Shown piece by piece: positions 25,943 through 46,774 of a DNA stretch of 64,000 nt. A program made the position numbers and the translations under genes. The notes under the pieces were generated by a model. That model ran no database searches, was not told the origin of the DNA, and worked only from the letters and a program-made list of their open reading frames with translations. Origin of the DNA: Neocallimastix lanati (nom. inval.) (lineage: Eukaryota > Neocallimastigomycota > Neocallimastigomycetes > Neocallimastigales > Neocallimastigaceae); the NCBI GenBank assembly GCA_016946835.1, contig JACVTC010000007.1:466001-530000 (forward strand), in the 5' to 3' direction. Numbering within the stretch: the first letter of the stretch is position 1; each line of letters opens with the position of its first letter.

Positions 25943-26239
25943 GTAACAAATTATCAAACAAAAACAAATAATACATAAACAAAAACGAACAAACATATAT
26001 ATATGTAATATATATATAATAACATATTGTCTAGAATTTTTGATAGAATTTTTTTAATTTTTTTTTATTTAGATAAAAAAAAAAAAAAAATCAATAATAG
26101 TTAATTCTATATACCAATAGTAAAAAAGTATTTTAATAGAAAAATAAAAAAAAAAAAATAAAACTGGATACCCTTTTATCACTTGAAATAATATATTTTT
26201 AATATATATATAAATAAAAATTATAAGCAAAATAAATTA

Positions 26240-26283
<44 letters not shown>

Positions 26284-26887
26284 AAAAAAAATAAATTACA
26301 TAGTAAATATATATACAAATAATAAAATAATAAATTTAATACAATAACAATAGAAACAATAATTGATAATTTATACATATTTAAAAAATATATTTTTTTT
26401 TAAATTGATAATTGATATTATATATATGTTTATTTATTTAATTTTTTTTTTTGTTTTTTTTTTTGTTTTTTTTTTTTTGTTTTTTTATGTTTTTTTTTTT
26501 TTTTTTTTTTTTTTTTTTGTTTTTGTTCATGTCTCTTATTTTTTTTTTTTTTTGTTTGTTTGTTGTTTAATAATGTAATATGAAGCTTAGTATAGTATAG
26601 TATAGTATTTTTTAAAAAATAAAATAAATTTATAATATATATATATATATATTAAAATTAAATAATTAAATAATATAGTTTATATTTTTTTTTAAAAAAA
26701 TAAAAAAGTATATATATATATATAAAAAATAAAAAAATAAAAAAAATAAAATAAAAAAATTAATTTAATTCTATTTTTCAAAATATTACAATATTTTATA
26801 TTTATATATAGATATATATAGATATAAATTATGGATATAATATTATAAAGTAATTATATAATATATATGTAAAATAAAAGGAAACAA

Positions 26888-26938
<51 letters not shown>

Positions 26939-27101
26939 ATTGAATAATTATGATAATAATAATACTAAATAATAGGTAATTAATTTGTTATTTGTATTAT
27001 TATTATTTTTTTTAATAATTTACTAAAAGTTCTGTTATATATTATTTTTTTTCTTTATCTTCTTTCATTATTCTTATTTCTTCTTCTTCTTCTTCTTCTA
27101 T

Positions 27102-27151
<50 letters not shown>

Positions 27152-27160
27152 GTTTAATAA
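25943..27160. other. Convergent spacer with homopolymer runs
   Basis: Between two 3' ends. It contains poly(A) at about 26243-26280, T/G-rich sequence at about 26440-26570, and long poly(T) runs at about 26890-26933 and 27104-27150. These probably include the 3' UTRs and polyadenylation sites of both genes. No gene seen. Confidence 0.6.
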
Positions 27161-34614
<7,454 letters not shown>

Positions 34615-35776
34615 AATTTTTTTTAATTAAATTTTTTTTTTTTTTTTTTTTTTTTTTAGTAATATTATGATTAATTATATGTTAATATATATAATTGATT
34701 TGTAAGGATAAATTATTTAAGAGGTTGATTGAAGTTTATAAAAATTTAATAGAATTTATATATATATATATAAATATATATATTTATATATTTTATGATG
34801 TATTATTGATATTATAATTTATTTGATATATTTTGAATAATTTTTATTTAATTTATTTATTTTTGATTTTTGGATCACATTTGTTTCAAAAAAAAAAATC
34901 TAGCATATAAAAATATATAATTAAAAATATATATATTAATAAATTATATGATAATTTATACACTTTTTTTTTTTTTTTTTTATTTTATTTTCCCTTCTTT
35001 CATTATTTAATTTGTATATATATACTTAAGTTACTATTATTTGATATATTTATATTATATATTTTACATATTTTATTATATTTTATCCATGTATTATTTT
35101 CAATAGAATATATAATTTATATTTAAATTTATACATAATAATATTTTTATCTTAATTTCATATATACTTTATAATATAAAAATTTAATATTAAAAATTTT
35201 ATATATCAACATTAAAAAACATTTAATTTTTATATATATACAATTAGGCATACAGTTTTAAATAGAATAGTAAAAATAAAAATAATAGTTTGAAAATGAA
35301 TAGCCCATATTATTATAATTAATATATATCAAAAAAGATAATTCTTTTTCAATATTCTTTTACTCCAAAATAAATTAAATATGGTCCTAATATGTTTAAC
35401 ATTATACGAATTTCTATTATATTGTTAAAAATTTTCTAAAACATTTTTTTTTTCATAAAAAAAAAAAAAAAAAGAAAGTATTTATTTCATAATATTAAAA
35501 AAATTTTTTTTATAATTAATAAAAATTAAAATAATGTAGAATTAAAATAATATAAATAAAATAACTGATTAAATAATTAAATAAATGTATTAAAAAAAAT
35601 AATATAGATATATATAATTATGTTAAATTTTATAATAATAATAATAATTATTATTATAATAAAATATATGTAGAATTATAATAAAATATTAAAATATTAA
35701 AATGGAATTATATTAGATTTAAAAATAAATAAAAAAAAATTAGTAAAGAAACTTTGATAATTAATATTAAAAATGT

Positions 35777-35830
<54 letters not shown>

Positions 35831-36122
35831 CTCTTTAAAATTATATTACCAAATAAAAAGTATATTTATTATCATTATATATAAATTTTTTATATATAGT
35901 TTATAAAATTCAAAGTTTAATAATTTGTATTAATATTTGAATTGTAAAAATACAAATTTTTTTTTCTCATATTATATTAATATGTTAACTCATAATAAAA
36001 ATAATATAATAATAATAAAATTATAATTATTATTTTTATATAGTTTAATATATAATAAAAATTATTGCTATAATTTTATTATTATTATTATTATTATATT
36101 ATTATTATTAATATTATTGTTA

Positions 36123-36190
<68 letters not shown>

Positions 36191-37025
36191 GTTATTGTTA
36201 TATTATTATTATTATTATTATTAGTAATATTTATTTTGATAATATGTAACTTTTAATAATTTTTTTTTATTAATATCTCAATATTTTATATTTTCATCTT
36301 AAAAAATTAAAATTTTATATATTTAAATAATAAAAATATGTAAGGTAAACTTAAATTTTATTTAATATAAAGATTTGGTTAAAATAATACTAATACTAAT
36401 ACTAATAATACTACTAATAATAATATTATTATTATTATAATTATTATTATTATTAAGAACTTAATAAATAAATAAAATGCTAAAAATAAAAAATAAAATA
36501 TAAATATCTAAAAATAAAATTTGAAATTTAATTAATTAAATATCAAAATATTTATAATACATATATGTTCTTAATTTAAAGTATACTTGAAATCAATATT
36601 GATATATGCAATAAATTATTAATTTATTGCATATATCAAATTTATTTCTTATTAAATACAATAATAACATATTAAATATCATCAGATTTAATTTATTATT
36701 ACTACCCTTTATTATTTAAACTTAAAATAAATAAAATAAAATTAAAATATATAAAAATATATTATTACTAAATAATATTTAATAATTAAATATTAAAATA
36801 TTCCTTTGTTAATTATTTATTTCATTTGATAAAAAACAATAATAATAATAATAAATAAATAAATAAATAAATAAATAAATAGAGTTGTTTATTCAAAATT
36901 TTGATACCAACATTAAAAATTTTGATACCAACATTAACTGTAAAAACATATTGATTTTTATTATTATTATTTTAATATTTATTATTACTATTATTATTTC
37001 TTAATTGACCAGATAATAAGAATAA
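34615..37025. other. Gene-free AT-rich spacer
   Basis: It includes the Rho-GEF promoter side, poly(T) just upstream of its start (about 34630-34658), a T-then-A homopolymer inverted run near 35780-35831, TTA arrays at about 36076-36222, and a short tandem duplication of a 20 bp unit containing ttttgataccaacatt at 36895-36935. No gene seen. Confidence 0.6.
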
Positions 37026-38886
37026 TCACTTGCAATAAGAATCACTTTTTAATTTTTCTCTTCTATCAAGCATTGCTTCATGCATCTTTCCAGATTTCTT
37101 TGCTTTTCTTAAATCACTTAAATTTTGATTTGGCATTACCAATCTACCATTTCCCCAACTTTGATATTTTTTACTAAATTGGAACATTTAAAAAAAAAAA
37201 TTTAAAATTAGAATTAAATTATAATTAAATTATTATTATATTATTATTATATTATTATTAGTATTAAGTTATTAAATTATTATAAAATTATTTTTATTAT
37301 CAAATTATCAATAAATTATTATTGTTAAATTATTATTAAATTATTATTAAATTGATATTAAAGGTACTATTGTTATTGTTATTATGATTGCTATTAAAAT
37401 ACTACTGTTATTGCTATTATAGTTGCTATTAAAAGTACTACTGATATTGTTATTATTAAAAGTACTATCAAAAATATTATTGTTATTATTAAAAGTACTA
37501 TCAAAAATATTATTGTTATTATTGTAAAAAAATGCTATTAAAATATTACTATTATTGTTATTATATTAAAATATTATTAAAAATATTATTGTTATCATTC
37601 ATTAAAATATTATTGTTGTTGTCAAAAGATTATTATAATATTAACAGTACTATTAAGTGCGCCATTATAATAATAATATTACTATTAAAAATATTAATAT
37701 AACTACTATTATCATTATTACTATTATTAAAAGTACTATTAAAGCATTACAGTCACTATCATTATTACTATTAAAAATGAATTGAAATTATATAATTTAT
37801 TTTTATTTCTAATGTAGTTTTAATCATAATCATATGTCTAAATTAAAAAATAATTAATAATAAAATAAGAAATAAAAAATTACACTGAATCAATTTCCTG
37901 AGAATATAGAGGCTTTTCTTCAACTTTAACCTTTTTCTTCTTTCTATTTTGTGCTTGAAATTTCACAGTAAATATCTCATGAAAACCAATGGTATCACTA
38001 TCAGCTCTAATAACCATTTTTCCATCTTGCTCATCAACTGTTAAAAATTTATCATAAGAATTTTTGAATGCAATTCCATCTTCTCTGAAAATAACTTCCC
38101 ATTCTTCTTGAACACCTACTGCTTCATTTTCACAAGAAACTACTCCAAATTTATCACATCCTAAATATTTATTATATGCTGATTTTAAATTAAATGATGA
38201 TGAATCAATAACCCGTTTAATTACAAATACTTGTGAAACATCAGTTGGTGTCACATCTTTTATGCTAATTTGTTTTTCATCTTCAAAATCTGCAACAGAA
38301 TTTAATGAAATCTTTGAACTTTTAGAATCAGAACATATACATGATAATTTTTCTGTTGCATTAGATAATATAAATATTGGACCAACTAAATCATCGGTAC
38401 TCTCAACATTTATCCAACCTTTACATTATTATTTTATATTTAAAATTTATATAAAATTATAAATTAAAATTATAAATTTTTTATTTTTTGATTAAAAATT
38501 TAAAATATTTTATTTAAATATTATTCATACATTTTATTATATCTCTTAATATATATATAATGAAAACTAATTTTATATACCTTCTAAAGTCATTTCTTCT
38601 TCTTTTTCTTCTTCATGCTTTCTTTTCTTATCCTTCTTTCTTAAAATTTTTTTTTTTAAAAAAAAAAGTATTTATTGTAAATTTATATATATTTCAAATA
38701 TTTTTGTATATATATAATAATATAAATAAGTAATTTTAAAATATTAATTTCATGTATTTTTAATATGAAAAAAAATTAAGAAACGTTATTAAGTAATAAA
38801 TAATTATCAATTTACTTTTTATGTTTCTTTTTTTCTGATCCTTTAAAGGTTAATTTCCCTTTAATTGATTTATAGCTCGATGACAT
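37026..38886 (-). CDS. FRG1: FRG1 family protein
   Basis: Four exons (38886-38816, 38639-38581, 38418-37884, 37173-37026) give 270 residues (human FRG1 has 258). The N-terminus keeps the FRG1 opening (YKSIKGKLTFKGSEKKK) and a Lys/Arg/Glu block (KKKDKKRKHEEE) acting as a nuclear signal. The middle (about 45-215) is the fascin-like beta-trefoil, with FNLKSAYNKYLGCDKFG and EEWEVIFREDG in the places of the human KSGYGKYLG and EQWEPVF motifs. The C-terminal exon carries the family signature VKKYQSWGNGR, SGKMHEAMLDRREKLKSDSY and ends CK. The junction of exons 3 and 4 falls exactly in VKKYQSW, confirming the splice. FRG1 is a nuclear RNA-binding, spliceosome-associated and actin-bundling protein. 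Confidence 0.95.
37365..37760. repeat. Degenerate tandem repeat in FRG1 intron 3
   Basis: Imperfect copies of a roughly 30-45 bp unit built from tattattaaaagtactat and aaaaatattattgttat blocks; two adjacent copies near 37450-37515 are almost identical. On the sense strand it reads A-rich, unlike most intronic repeats here. Confidence 0.6.
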
Positions 38887-40034
38887 TTCAAATGATTTCT
38901 TTAATGTTTTTTTTTTTAAAAAAAAAAAAAAAGAAAAATATATATATATACTGTTAATTATTTTCAAATTCTAAACTAATACAAAATTTATGATATAATA
39001 TTATATTAAAAATAATAATATATATTAATATATTATATTAATATTATATACAATATAATATTATATGTAAAATCAATTACATCAAAATTTTAAAATAAAA
39101 TTTATTTGGATGAGAATTCTTTAATGAAATATTAAATAAAGTATATATAAACTTTTATTAAATTTTTAAATATATATATATGTTAAAATTTAAAATAAAA
39201 AAATTTATTATTAATATATTTAATAAAATATGAAATAAAAAATTTTATTAATTTATTTAATAAAATATAAAAGTTTGGTTTGGTTAATAATTTAAGAATA
39301 ACTCTTTAATAATAGTTATGATATAATATAAATCAATATAAAAATTGAATTGCTTTAAAAACTATATGAAATAAATAGATATAAATTAGTATTTTGTGTA
39401 ATTATAAATACAATAGTAATAATAATAATAATAATAAAATTTAAGAGTATAAATATAAAACTTTGATAATATTCATAATTATAATTCAATACATTTAATA
39501 AAATATATTTTTAAATATTAGAGGTCTCTTTCGTTAATATAATTCAAAAAAAATTTTAAATCTAAAAAATTTTTTACGTATATTTTAGGGTAATATACAT
39601 AGCTCATAATAAAATACGTGATAACATATATTTTTATTTATTCAAAAATAATGGTAAAGATTATTTTATTTTACTTTTTTCTTAATACTTTATTCTATTT
39701 TGTTTTATTCTTATATTTAATTATTTAATATTTTCTTTACATAGTTTATGTAAAAGAATATTATAAAAGTTCTTCTATTATAATATATAATTAATTTTTA
39801 TTTTAAAGAAAATAAAATAGATAATACAATATTTTGTATAGTTAATATATCAAATAATTAGATAAAAAATTAAGAAAAATATTTTTTATGTACTTCAATA
39901 TACATACATATATAATTTATAGAAGTTTTTGTAATTATTAAAATGACATAACTATTTATTTATATTTTAGCAATTATTCATCATTTATTAACTAATTTGC
40001 AAATATGAAAAAAATTCAAAATTTTATAAAATTT

Positions 40035-40071
<37 letters not shown>

Positions 40072-42419
40072 TTAATAAAAATAATCATCATATATAAATA
40101 AATAATAAAAAAATATTTTTAAATACTTTTTAATTTAATATATTGTTTATATTAAGAGATTTTTTTTTTTTAAATAATCTTAATTATTACTTAAATTATT
40201 ACATAATAATACATAATTAATTATTATAATTTTATATATACAAAATACTTAATATTAAATATTAATTAATAATTAATATTTATAATAAATATAATAAATA
40301 TAATAAATATTTAATAAATAATAATCAATAATCAATAATAATAATTAATAATTAATTTTTTATTTTTTAAAAAATTAATTAATTTTCCCTTATTAAATAA
40401 TAAAAAAATTTAATAAAATAAATTTTATTTTAAAAAAACGTATTCTATTTCATTTTATTTTATTTTATTTAATAAAACATTAAATTGAGAAATATCAAGA
40501 AAATTAATTTGCTGTAAAGTCTTAATTTTTTTTTTTATATAATATTTAATATTTTAAATTTCGATAATATTATAAAAATTATAAATATGATTATTATAAT
40601 GATAATAAAAGTTAAACGGTGTTAAATAATAATTCAAATGGTTTAAATGGTTAATCCATATTTTATGATATATTTCTAAAAATGGATAATTATAATTATT
40701 ATACAAAAATTGCATTTGTTATAATTATTTTTATAATATAAATAAATATACAATAATAAAAATTGAAAGAAAAAAAAAGTAGCAAATAAAATATTTTTTT
40801 ATAATGAAATTATTTGTGATTTAATAAATCAATAATGAAATTAATAATAACAAAAATTTACAATTAATAACAATTGTAAGATCTTTTTATTTTATTTTAT
40901 TTTAATATTGAATAACAACAATATATATTATATACAACTTGAACTTGAACAATTTATAAAAAAAAAAAAAAAAATAAAAAAAAAAAAAAAAAAAAAAAAA
41001 AGAAAAAATTTAAAAATTAATTTTAAAAGTGTTATCAAAAGGATAATAAATTTTTTTAATACAGGAAATATACTTTACTTTATAATAAAGAAAATATATT
41101 TATAGATAATAAAAATATTTTAATAAACAATTTAATATTAATAAAAAAATTAATATTTATTATTGTTTATAAATATAAATATATCCATTATATATTTTAG
41201 GTTTTAATATTAATTTAGAATTATAAAATAATTTCAATGTTAATAATATAAAAAATAAATGATTTTGAAATACTAATAATTAAAATAAAATAAATATATA
41301 TATAGAAAATAATATAATTATATTATCAAAATATTAATTATTATTAGTAGTAATTGCTTAGGTTATAATAATTATATTATATTATAATAAAATCAAAATA
41401 GAAATTTGAATTTTTGAATTTTAATATGAAAGTTTTTGTTTAACAATTAAATTTTAAATTAATTTAAAAAAGTGATAATAAAGATATTAAATGAGTATTT
41501 AGCATTTATTAAATTAAATAAATACTAACAAAGTATTATCATATATCTACATAATATTTATATATATATATTTCTAGTAAAAAAAGCAAAATTGAAAAAA
41601 AGAAAGTACATCTACTAATATAATATAAAAATAATTATATATATATATATAAAATGAATTTAATTTTATTTTAATAATATTAATAATTTCGTTTAAAAAT
41701 ATATTAATTATTTTTATTAAATTACTTAAATATTAATTTAAATATTAATAATATTATTTTTATTATATTGTTAAATTTATATAAAATTTAAATATAGGTT
41801 AACATAAAGAAAAAATAAAAAAAATAAAAAAAAAAAAAAAAATAAAAAAATAAAATAAAATAAAAATATAATTTATAAAATTTTTATAGGACAAAAACAA
41901 TAAAATCAACAATATTAAAAAATAAAATAAGTTTTCCTTCTAATCAAAATAAACATAAAAAAAGAGACAACTAATTTCATTATTTTTTGAAATAATAGTA
42001 TATTTTAAATTTCGCAAATAATAAATAGGGAAATTTGATTACCTATTTACGTGTATGACGATATAAACCATTTTATTTGGTGATTGTTATGTTTAATTAT
42101 GCTACTATATATTTAATGTTATTATCTTATATAAAAATATTTTAATAAACCATTTATTTGAATTATAATTTTATATATTGAAAAATATTTTTAATAATTT
42201 AATAATTTATTAAAATAATACAATATAATATAAGTCTTTTTATTATTATTATTATTATTATTATAATTTTTCATATAAAACTTTTACTAAATTTATAATT
42301 TTATAATTTATTTTTATAAGTAATTATACTAACTTTTCTTTTTTAAATTTTTTCTTTTTTTTTTTTTTTTTTTTTTTTTATTCTTTTTTTTTTTTTCTTT
42401 TTTTTTTTTTCTTCTCCTT

Positions 42420-42490
<71 letters not shown>

Positions 42491-42646
42491 AATAATTAAA
42501 ACAATATCAAAAATATTATATAATTCTATATATAATATAATATACAATTTAATATCTTTATATATATATATATAAATAGCCATAATATATTAATAAGTAA
42601 AAGTAGTTAATTATAATAAGAAAACAAATCATTAGAAAAAAAAAAT
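38887..42646. other. Long divergent spacer between FRG1 and the CBM21 gene
   Basis: 3.8 kb of AT-rich DNA with poly(A) at about 40039-40069 and 40960-41001, poly(T) at about 42357-42378, and a (TA)n run at 42424-42485. No coding exon was recognised. The start context of the following gene lies about 160 bp after the TA run. Confidence 0.55.
42424..42485. repeat. (TA)n dinucleotide array
   Basis: About 31 TA units, 160 bp upstream of the CBM21-like start codon. It is perfectly self-complementary and could extrude as a cruciform. Confidence 0.92.
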
Positions 42647-43381
42647 ATGTCACGTTCAATTTCTTGTTATGATTCATCATTACCAGCAATTGAACTTGAT
42701 ATTGCTCAAGCAAAAGCAAATAATTTTAATGAACCAGGAAAAGAAACTGCGACCTATATTGAAGGAACACTTTTAGTGAGAAGCGATGCAGGAATGAATA
42801 AATCTGTTTATGTACGTTTATGTGATCCAAAAAAACACTGGATTAATATAGGTGCATCATATTTACGTACAATAGATGATAGAACAGAACTTTGGTATTT
42901 TAAAACTCCATCTTATGGTTATGATCCAGGAGCAGAATATGTTAGCTTCCAATTTGCTTTATGCTTAGTAGTACCAGGTAGACCAGACGTATGGGATAAT
43001 AATTATGGTAATAATTATGAAGTAGGTAAAGGAACAAAATGTCCAACACCACTTATTGCATTTGGTTCGCGTAAATTAATTCCAAATTTAGAAAGTATTA
43101 TGATATATGATGGATGGAAAGGAAGTATTTATGTATCACCAGCTATTGGTAAACCAAAAGATGTATCTATAATCTGGTCATTAGATAAATGGAAGAGTGA
43201 AAATATATTATCACTTCAATATGTTTATCAAACAAATCAAGTGGATATCTATCGCTGGAATATTGAATTAAATGTGCCTCAACATACAGAAATAAATTAT
43301 TATTTTAAGGCTATAACTGAAAATGGAGAAATATATGTAGATACAAATAATAATAAGAATTATGATTTAATAAATATTTAA
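42647..43381 (+). CDS. Two-domain CBM21-like carbohydrate-binding protein
   Basis: A single uninterrupted exon of 244 residues. Residues about 10-135 match the CBM21 starch/glycogen-binding fold, with VYVR, a Trp/Phe pattern (ELWYFKTP, VSFQFALCLVV) and the hallmark loop WDNNYGNNYEV at 116-126. Residues about 148-241 look like a second, more diverged copy (IYDGWKGSIYV, YRWNIELNVP, DTNNNKNYDL at 232-241). There is no signal peptide and no catalytic or PP1-binding RVxF motif that I can see, so it may be a cytosolic glycogen-binding adaptor. Codon use is AT-rich like the neighbours. The lack of introns sets it apart from the other genes of the window. The first-domain call is firm and the second tentative. 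Confidence 0.8.
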   Translation: MSRSISCYDSSLPAIELDIAQAKANNFNEPGKETATYIEGTLLVRSDAGMNKSVYVRLCDPKKHWINIGASYLRTIDDRTELWYFKTPSYGYDPGAEYVSFQFALCLVVPGRPDVWDNNYGNNYEVGKGTKCPTPLIAFGSRKLIPNLESIMIYDGWKGSIYVSPAIGKPKDVSIIWSLDKWKSENILSLQYVYQTNQVDIYRWNIELNVPQHTEINYYFKAITENGEIYVDTNNNKNYDLINI

Positions 43382-44065
43382 TTTTATATCATACTAAAAG
43401 TACTAATACTAATAATAAAAGAGCTTTTAATTTATAATTTTTTTTTATTTTTATTATTATTATTTTTTTTTTTATAATAGTTAATAATGGTGATATTTAT
43501 TTATTTATTTATTTATTAAATAAAAAAATAATAAATAATAATAATAACAATAGTATTTTTCTTAAAAAAAATAAAGAAAAAAAATAATAATAATATATAT
43601 ATAAGCAATAATAATTCAAATTCACAACTTATTATTAAATATTATTCAAATAACAATTACTATATATATATATTTAATCATTAAAATAATAATAATAATA
43701 ATAAAATAATAAGTAATTATATTAATATTAAATTGATTATTTAAAAATAATTATAATAAAAACAAAAAGAAAATAAAAAATAAAAAAAAAAAAAAAAAAA
43801 ATATTACCCAATACTACAAAAACAATAAAAATAATAATAATAATAATAATAATAATAATTTAAAAAATTAATTTCACTCTATTAAATTTTATTTTTCTTT
43901 ATATTTACATATTTTCTAATTTCCATTTATTTAACATTTTTTATATTATTTATTTCATTTTATTTAATATCATTTTGATTTTATATATTAATAATATTAT
44001 TTTTTATTAAATGATAAAAAAAGAAAAAGATAAATATATATATATATATATATATAGGATACTCA

Positions 44066-44125
<60 letters not shown>

Positions 44126-46774
44126 AATAATATACTTATTATTCATCATTAAGAAAAAAAAGTTCTATTTGTATTAATATTATTATAATATTAATAATCA
44201 AAATATAACTAACTTTATTACATTAATAGGCATATTTATCAAAAAAAAAAAAAAAAAAAAAAAAATAAAAAATAAAAAAATAAAAAAATAAAAAAATAAA
44301 AGTCAACACAAAATAATATTAATACCAATAATCTAATAACAAATGAATTTAATTTTTTTTTTTTCAATAAAATGTATTAAATATTAATTATTCCCTATAT
44401 TTAACAAATAAAATAATTCATTATTAAAAAAAAATAAATAAAATTTAAAAATTAAAAGAAAAATTTTTTATAGTTAAAATTAGTTTTTAATTAATTTAAT
44501 TAAAAATTGTATTTTATTAAAAAATATTAAATTAATAATAAATTATTAATAAATTAATTTCAATTTTAATTTCAAAATAGATTTTTTAAATTTTCATATA
44601 TAAAAATTTTATAATAGTATGAATTAATTAATAATTAAAAAAAAAAAAAAACTTTTAAAAGAAAAATTTATAATATAAAATATAAATAATATTAATAATA
44701 TTTTATTATATTATAAAATTATATACAAATAAAAATTGATATGAAATATAATTGTATTTTAAATAAGATTTTATTATATCATTTTAATAAAATAATTTAT
44801 AATTATTTTTTTTCCTTAAATTATAAAAAAATAAATAAATACTAAATATATTTAAATTATTTATTTATATTTATTATTTAATAATATTAAACTTTATTTC
44901 TAACAAATTATTATTATCTTCAAGTTGTTTGGAAAAAAAAAATTTTTTAATAAAAAATTAAGTGTAGGATACATCAAACCTATCAATATAAATATATAAT
45001 ATATTATTGATGAAGTTTTTAAAAAATATAATATGATTATCATAATAAAATATTGGTGATTTTTACATCACATGATATAATAGTGATTTGTTTAATCAAA
45101 AAAAAAATATATATTATATTAATAAATATTATGAATATAGTATGAATAAAGAAATAAATATTTTGAACATAATATCATGATCATAAAGTTATTTAAAGTA
45201 ATTAAGGATTAATAATTTCTAACATAAATATATAAAACTATTATTGATATATAAAATCAAAAATTTCAAAATTATTATCACAAGACTATTTGTTGAGAAA
45301 AGAAATTAATGATCAAGAAATCTTTGTATTTTAGATATTTTTTTTTTAAAATATGTATATATATATCTTTATATTTATATATATACAAATTATTAAAATA
45401 ATTAAATTATAATCATATTTATATTCTTATAATAAAAAATTACTAATTAAGGTTTAATATTAAATTGTTAATATTAAAAATAATTATATTATGAATCAAT
45501 ATTAATTATTATTTGAATTTACATATTAAAACTTAAAGCCTATATAAATACTTTTATTCATATACTAATTTCTTAGTTTTTTATATATATGGTTTTATAT
45601 ATTTATTAATTAAAACTATTTTTATTTCTTATTTCTTATTTATTTATTTATTTATTAATTTATTATTTATTATTTATTATTTATTATTTATTATTTATTA
45701 TTATTATTATTATTATTATTTATTATTTATTATTTATTATTTATTATTTATTATTTATTATTTATTATTTATTATTTATTATTTATTATTTATTATTTAT
45801 TATTTATTATTTATTATTTATTATTTATTATTTATTATTTATTATTTATTATTTATTATTTATTATTTATTATTTATTATTTATTATTTATTATTTATTA
45901 TTTATTATTTATTATTTATTATTATTTATTATTTATTATTTATTATTTATTATTTATTATTTATTATTTATTATTTATTTATTTATTAATTATTTATTAT
46001 TTATTATTTATTCATTTATTCATTTAATACATAATTTTATCTAAAATACATTTACATTCTAATTAATTTATTTCATTTATTTTTATTTAAAAAAAAAAAA
46101 AAAAATATCAATCTCAAATAATATTATGTTTTGTAATAAAAAATGATCAAATTTAATTATTAAGATTTATTGAAAAAAATAACAATAATAATCTATTTTT
46201 TATAATTTTATATATTTTCCTTTTCTTTTATTTTTTCCTTTTTTTTTTTTTTTTTTTAAATTCTTATAAAAAAAAGATTAACATACTAATAATAGTATTA
46301 AATATTAAAAAGGTAATAATTAAATAAAATATAAATATAAATTATTGAATAATTTTAATATATATTTTAATATGGAAAAATATAAAAGTAATAGATATAC
46401 TTTATAAATAAAATAAATAAACTATAGATTTCTTGAAGTGATTAAATATAAATTTAAATTTTAAAATATGATTAATTTTAATATATATTGTATATATATA
46501 TATATATATACATTAAAACAATGCTGATTAAAAAAGTGAAATATTTATTGAATAACAATTTTTGTTTATTATTTATTTTAAACGTATATATATTATTATT
46601 ATTATTATTATTATATATATTTTAAGAAAAAAAAACTGTAGGAATAAATATTATTGAGTAATATTTAAAGGTTAAATATACTTTCTTTTTAAATATTAAT
46701 AATAAAATTAAATAACATCAAAAAAAAATAAATTAAAAAAATAAATTAAAGTATTAGATAAAACCAAAAAAAAA
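43382..46774. other. Gene-free AT-rich spacer
   Basis: It contains poly(A) runs (about 43784-43801, 44069-44108 and 44241-44265) and the second heptamer array. No exon was recognised. The last 100 bp before 46775 should include the SET gene promoter. Confidence 0.55.
45661..45980. repeat. (ATTTATT)n heptamer minisatellite
   Basis: About 45 units, the exact reverse complement of the array at 20207-20536, with short TTA interruptions at about 45700-45720 and 45920. It lies between two plus-strand genes, so transcripts crossing it would read AUUUAUU. Confidence 0.92.
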
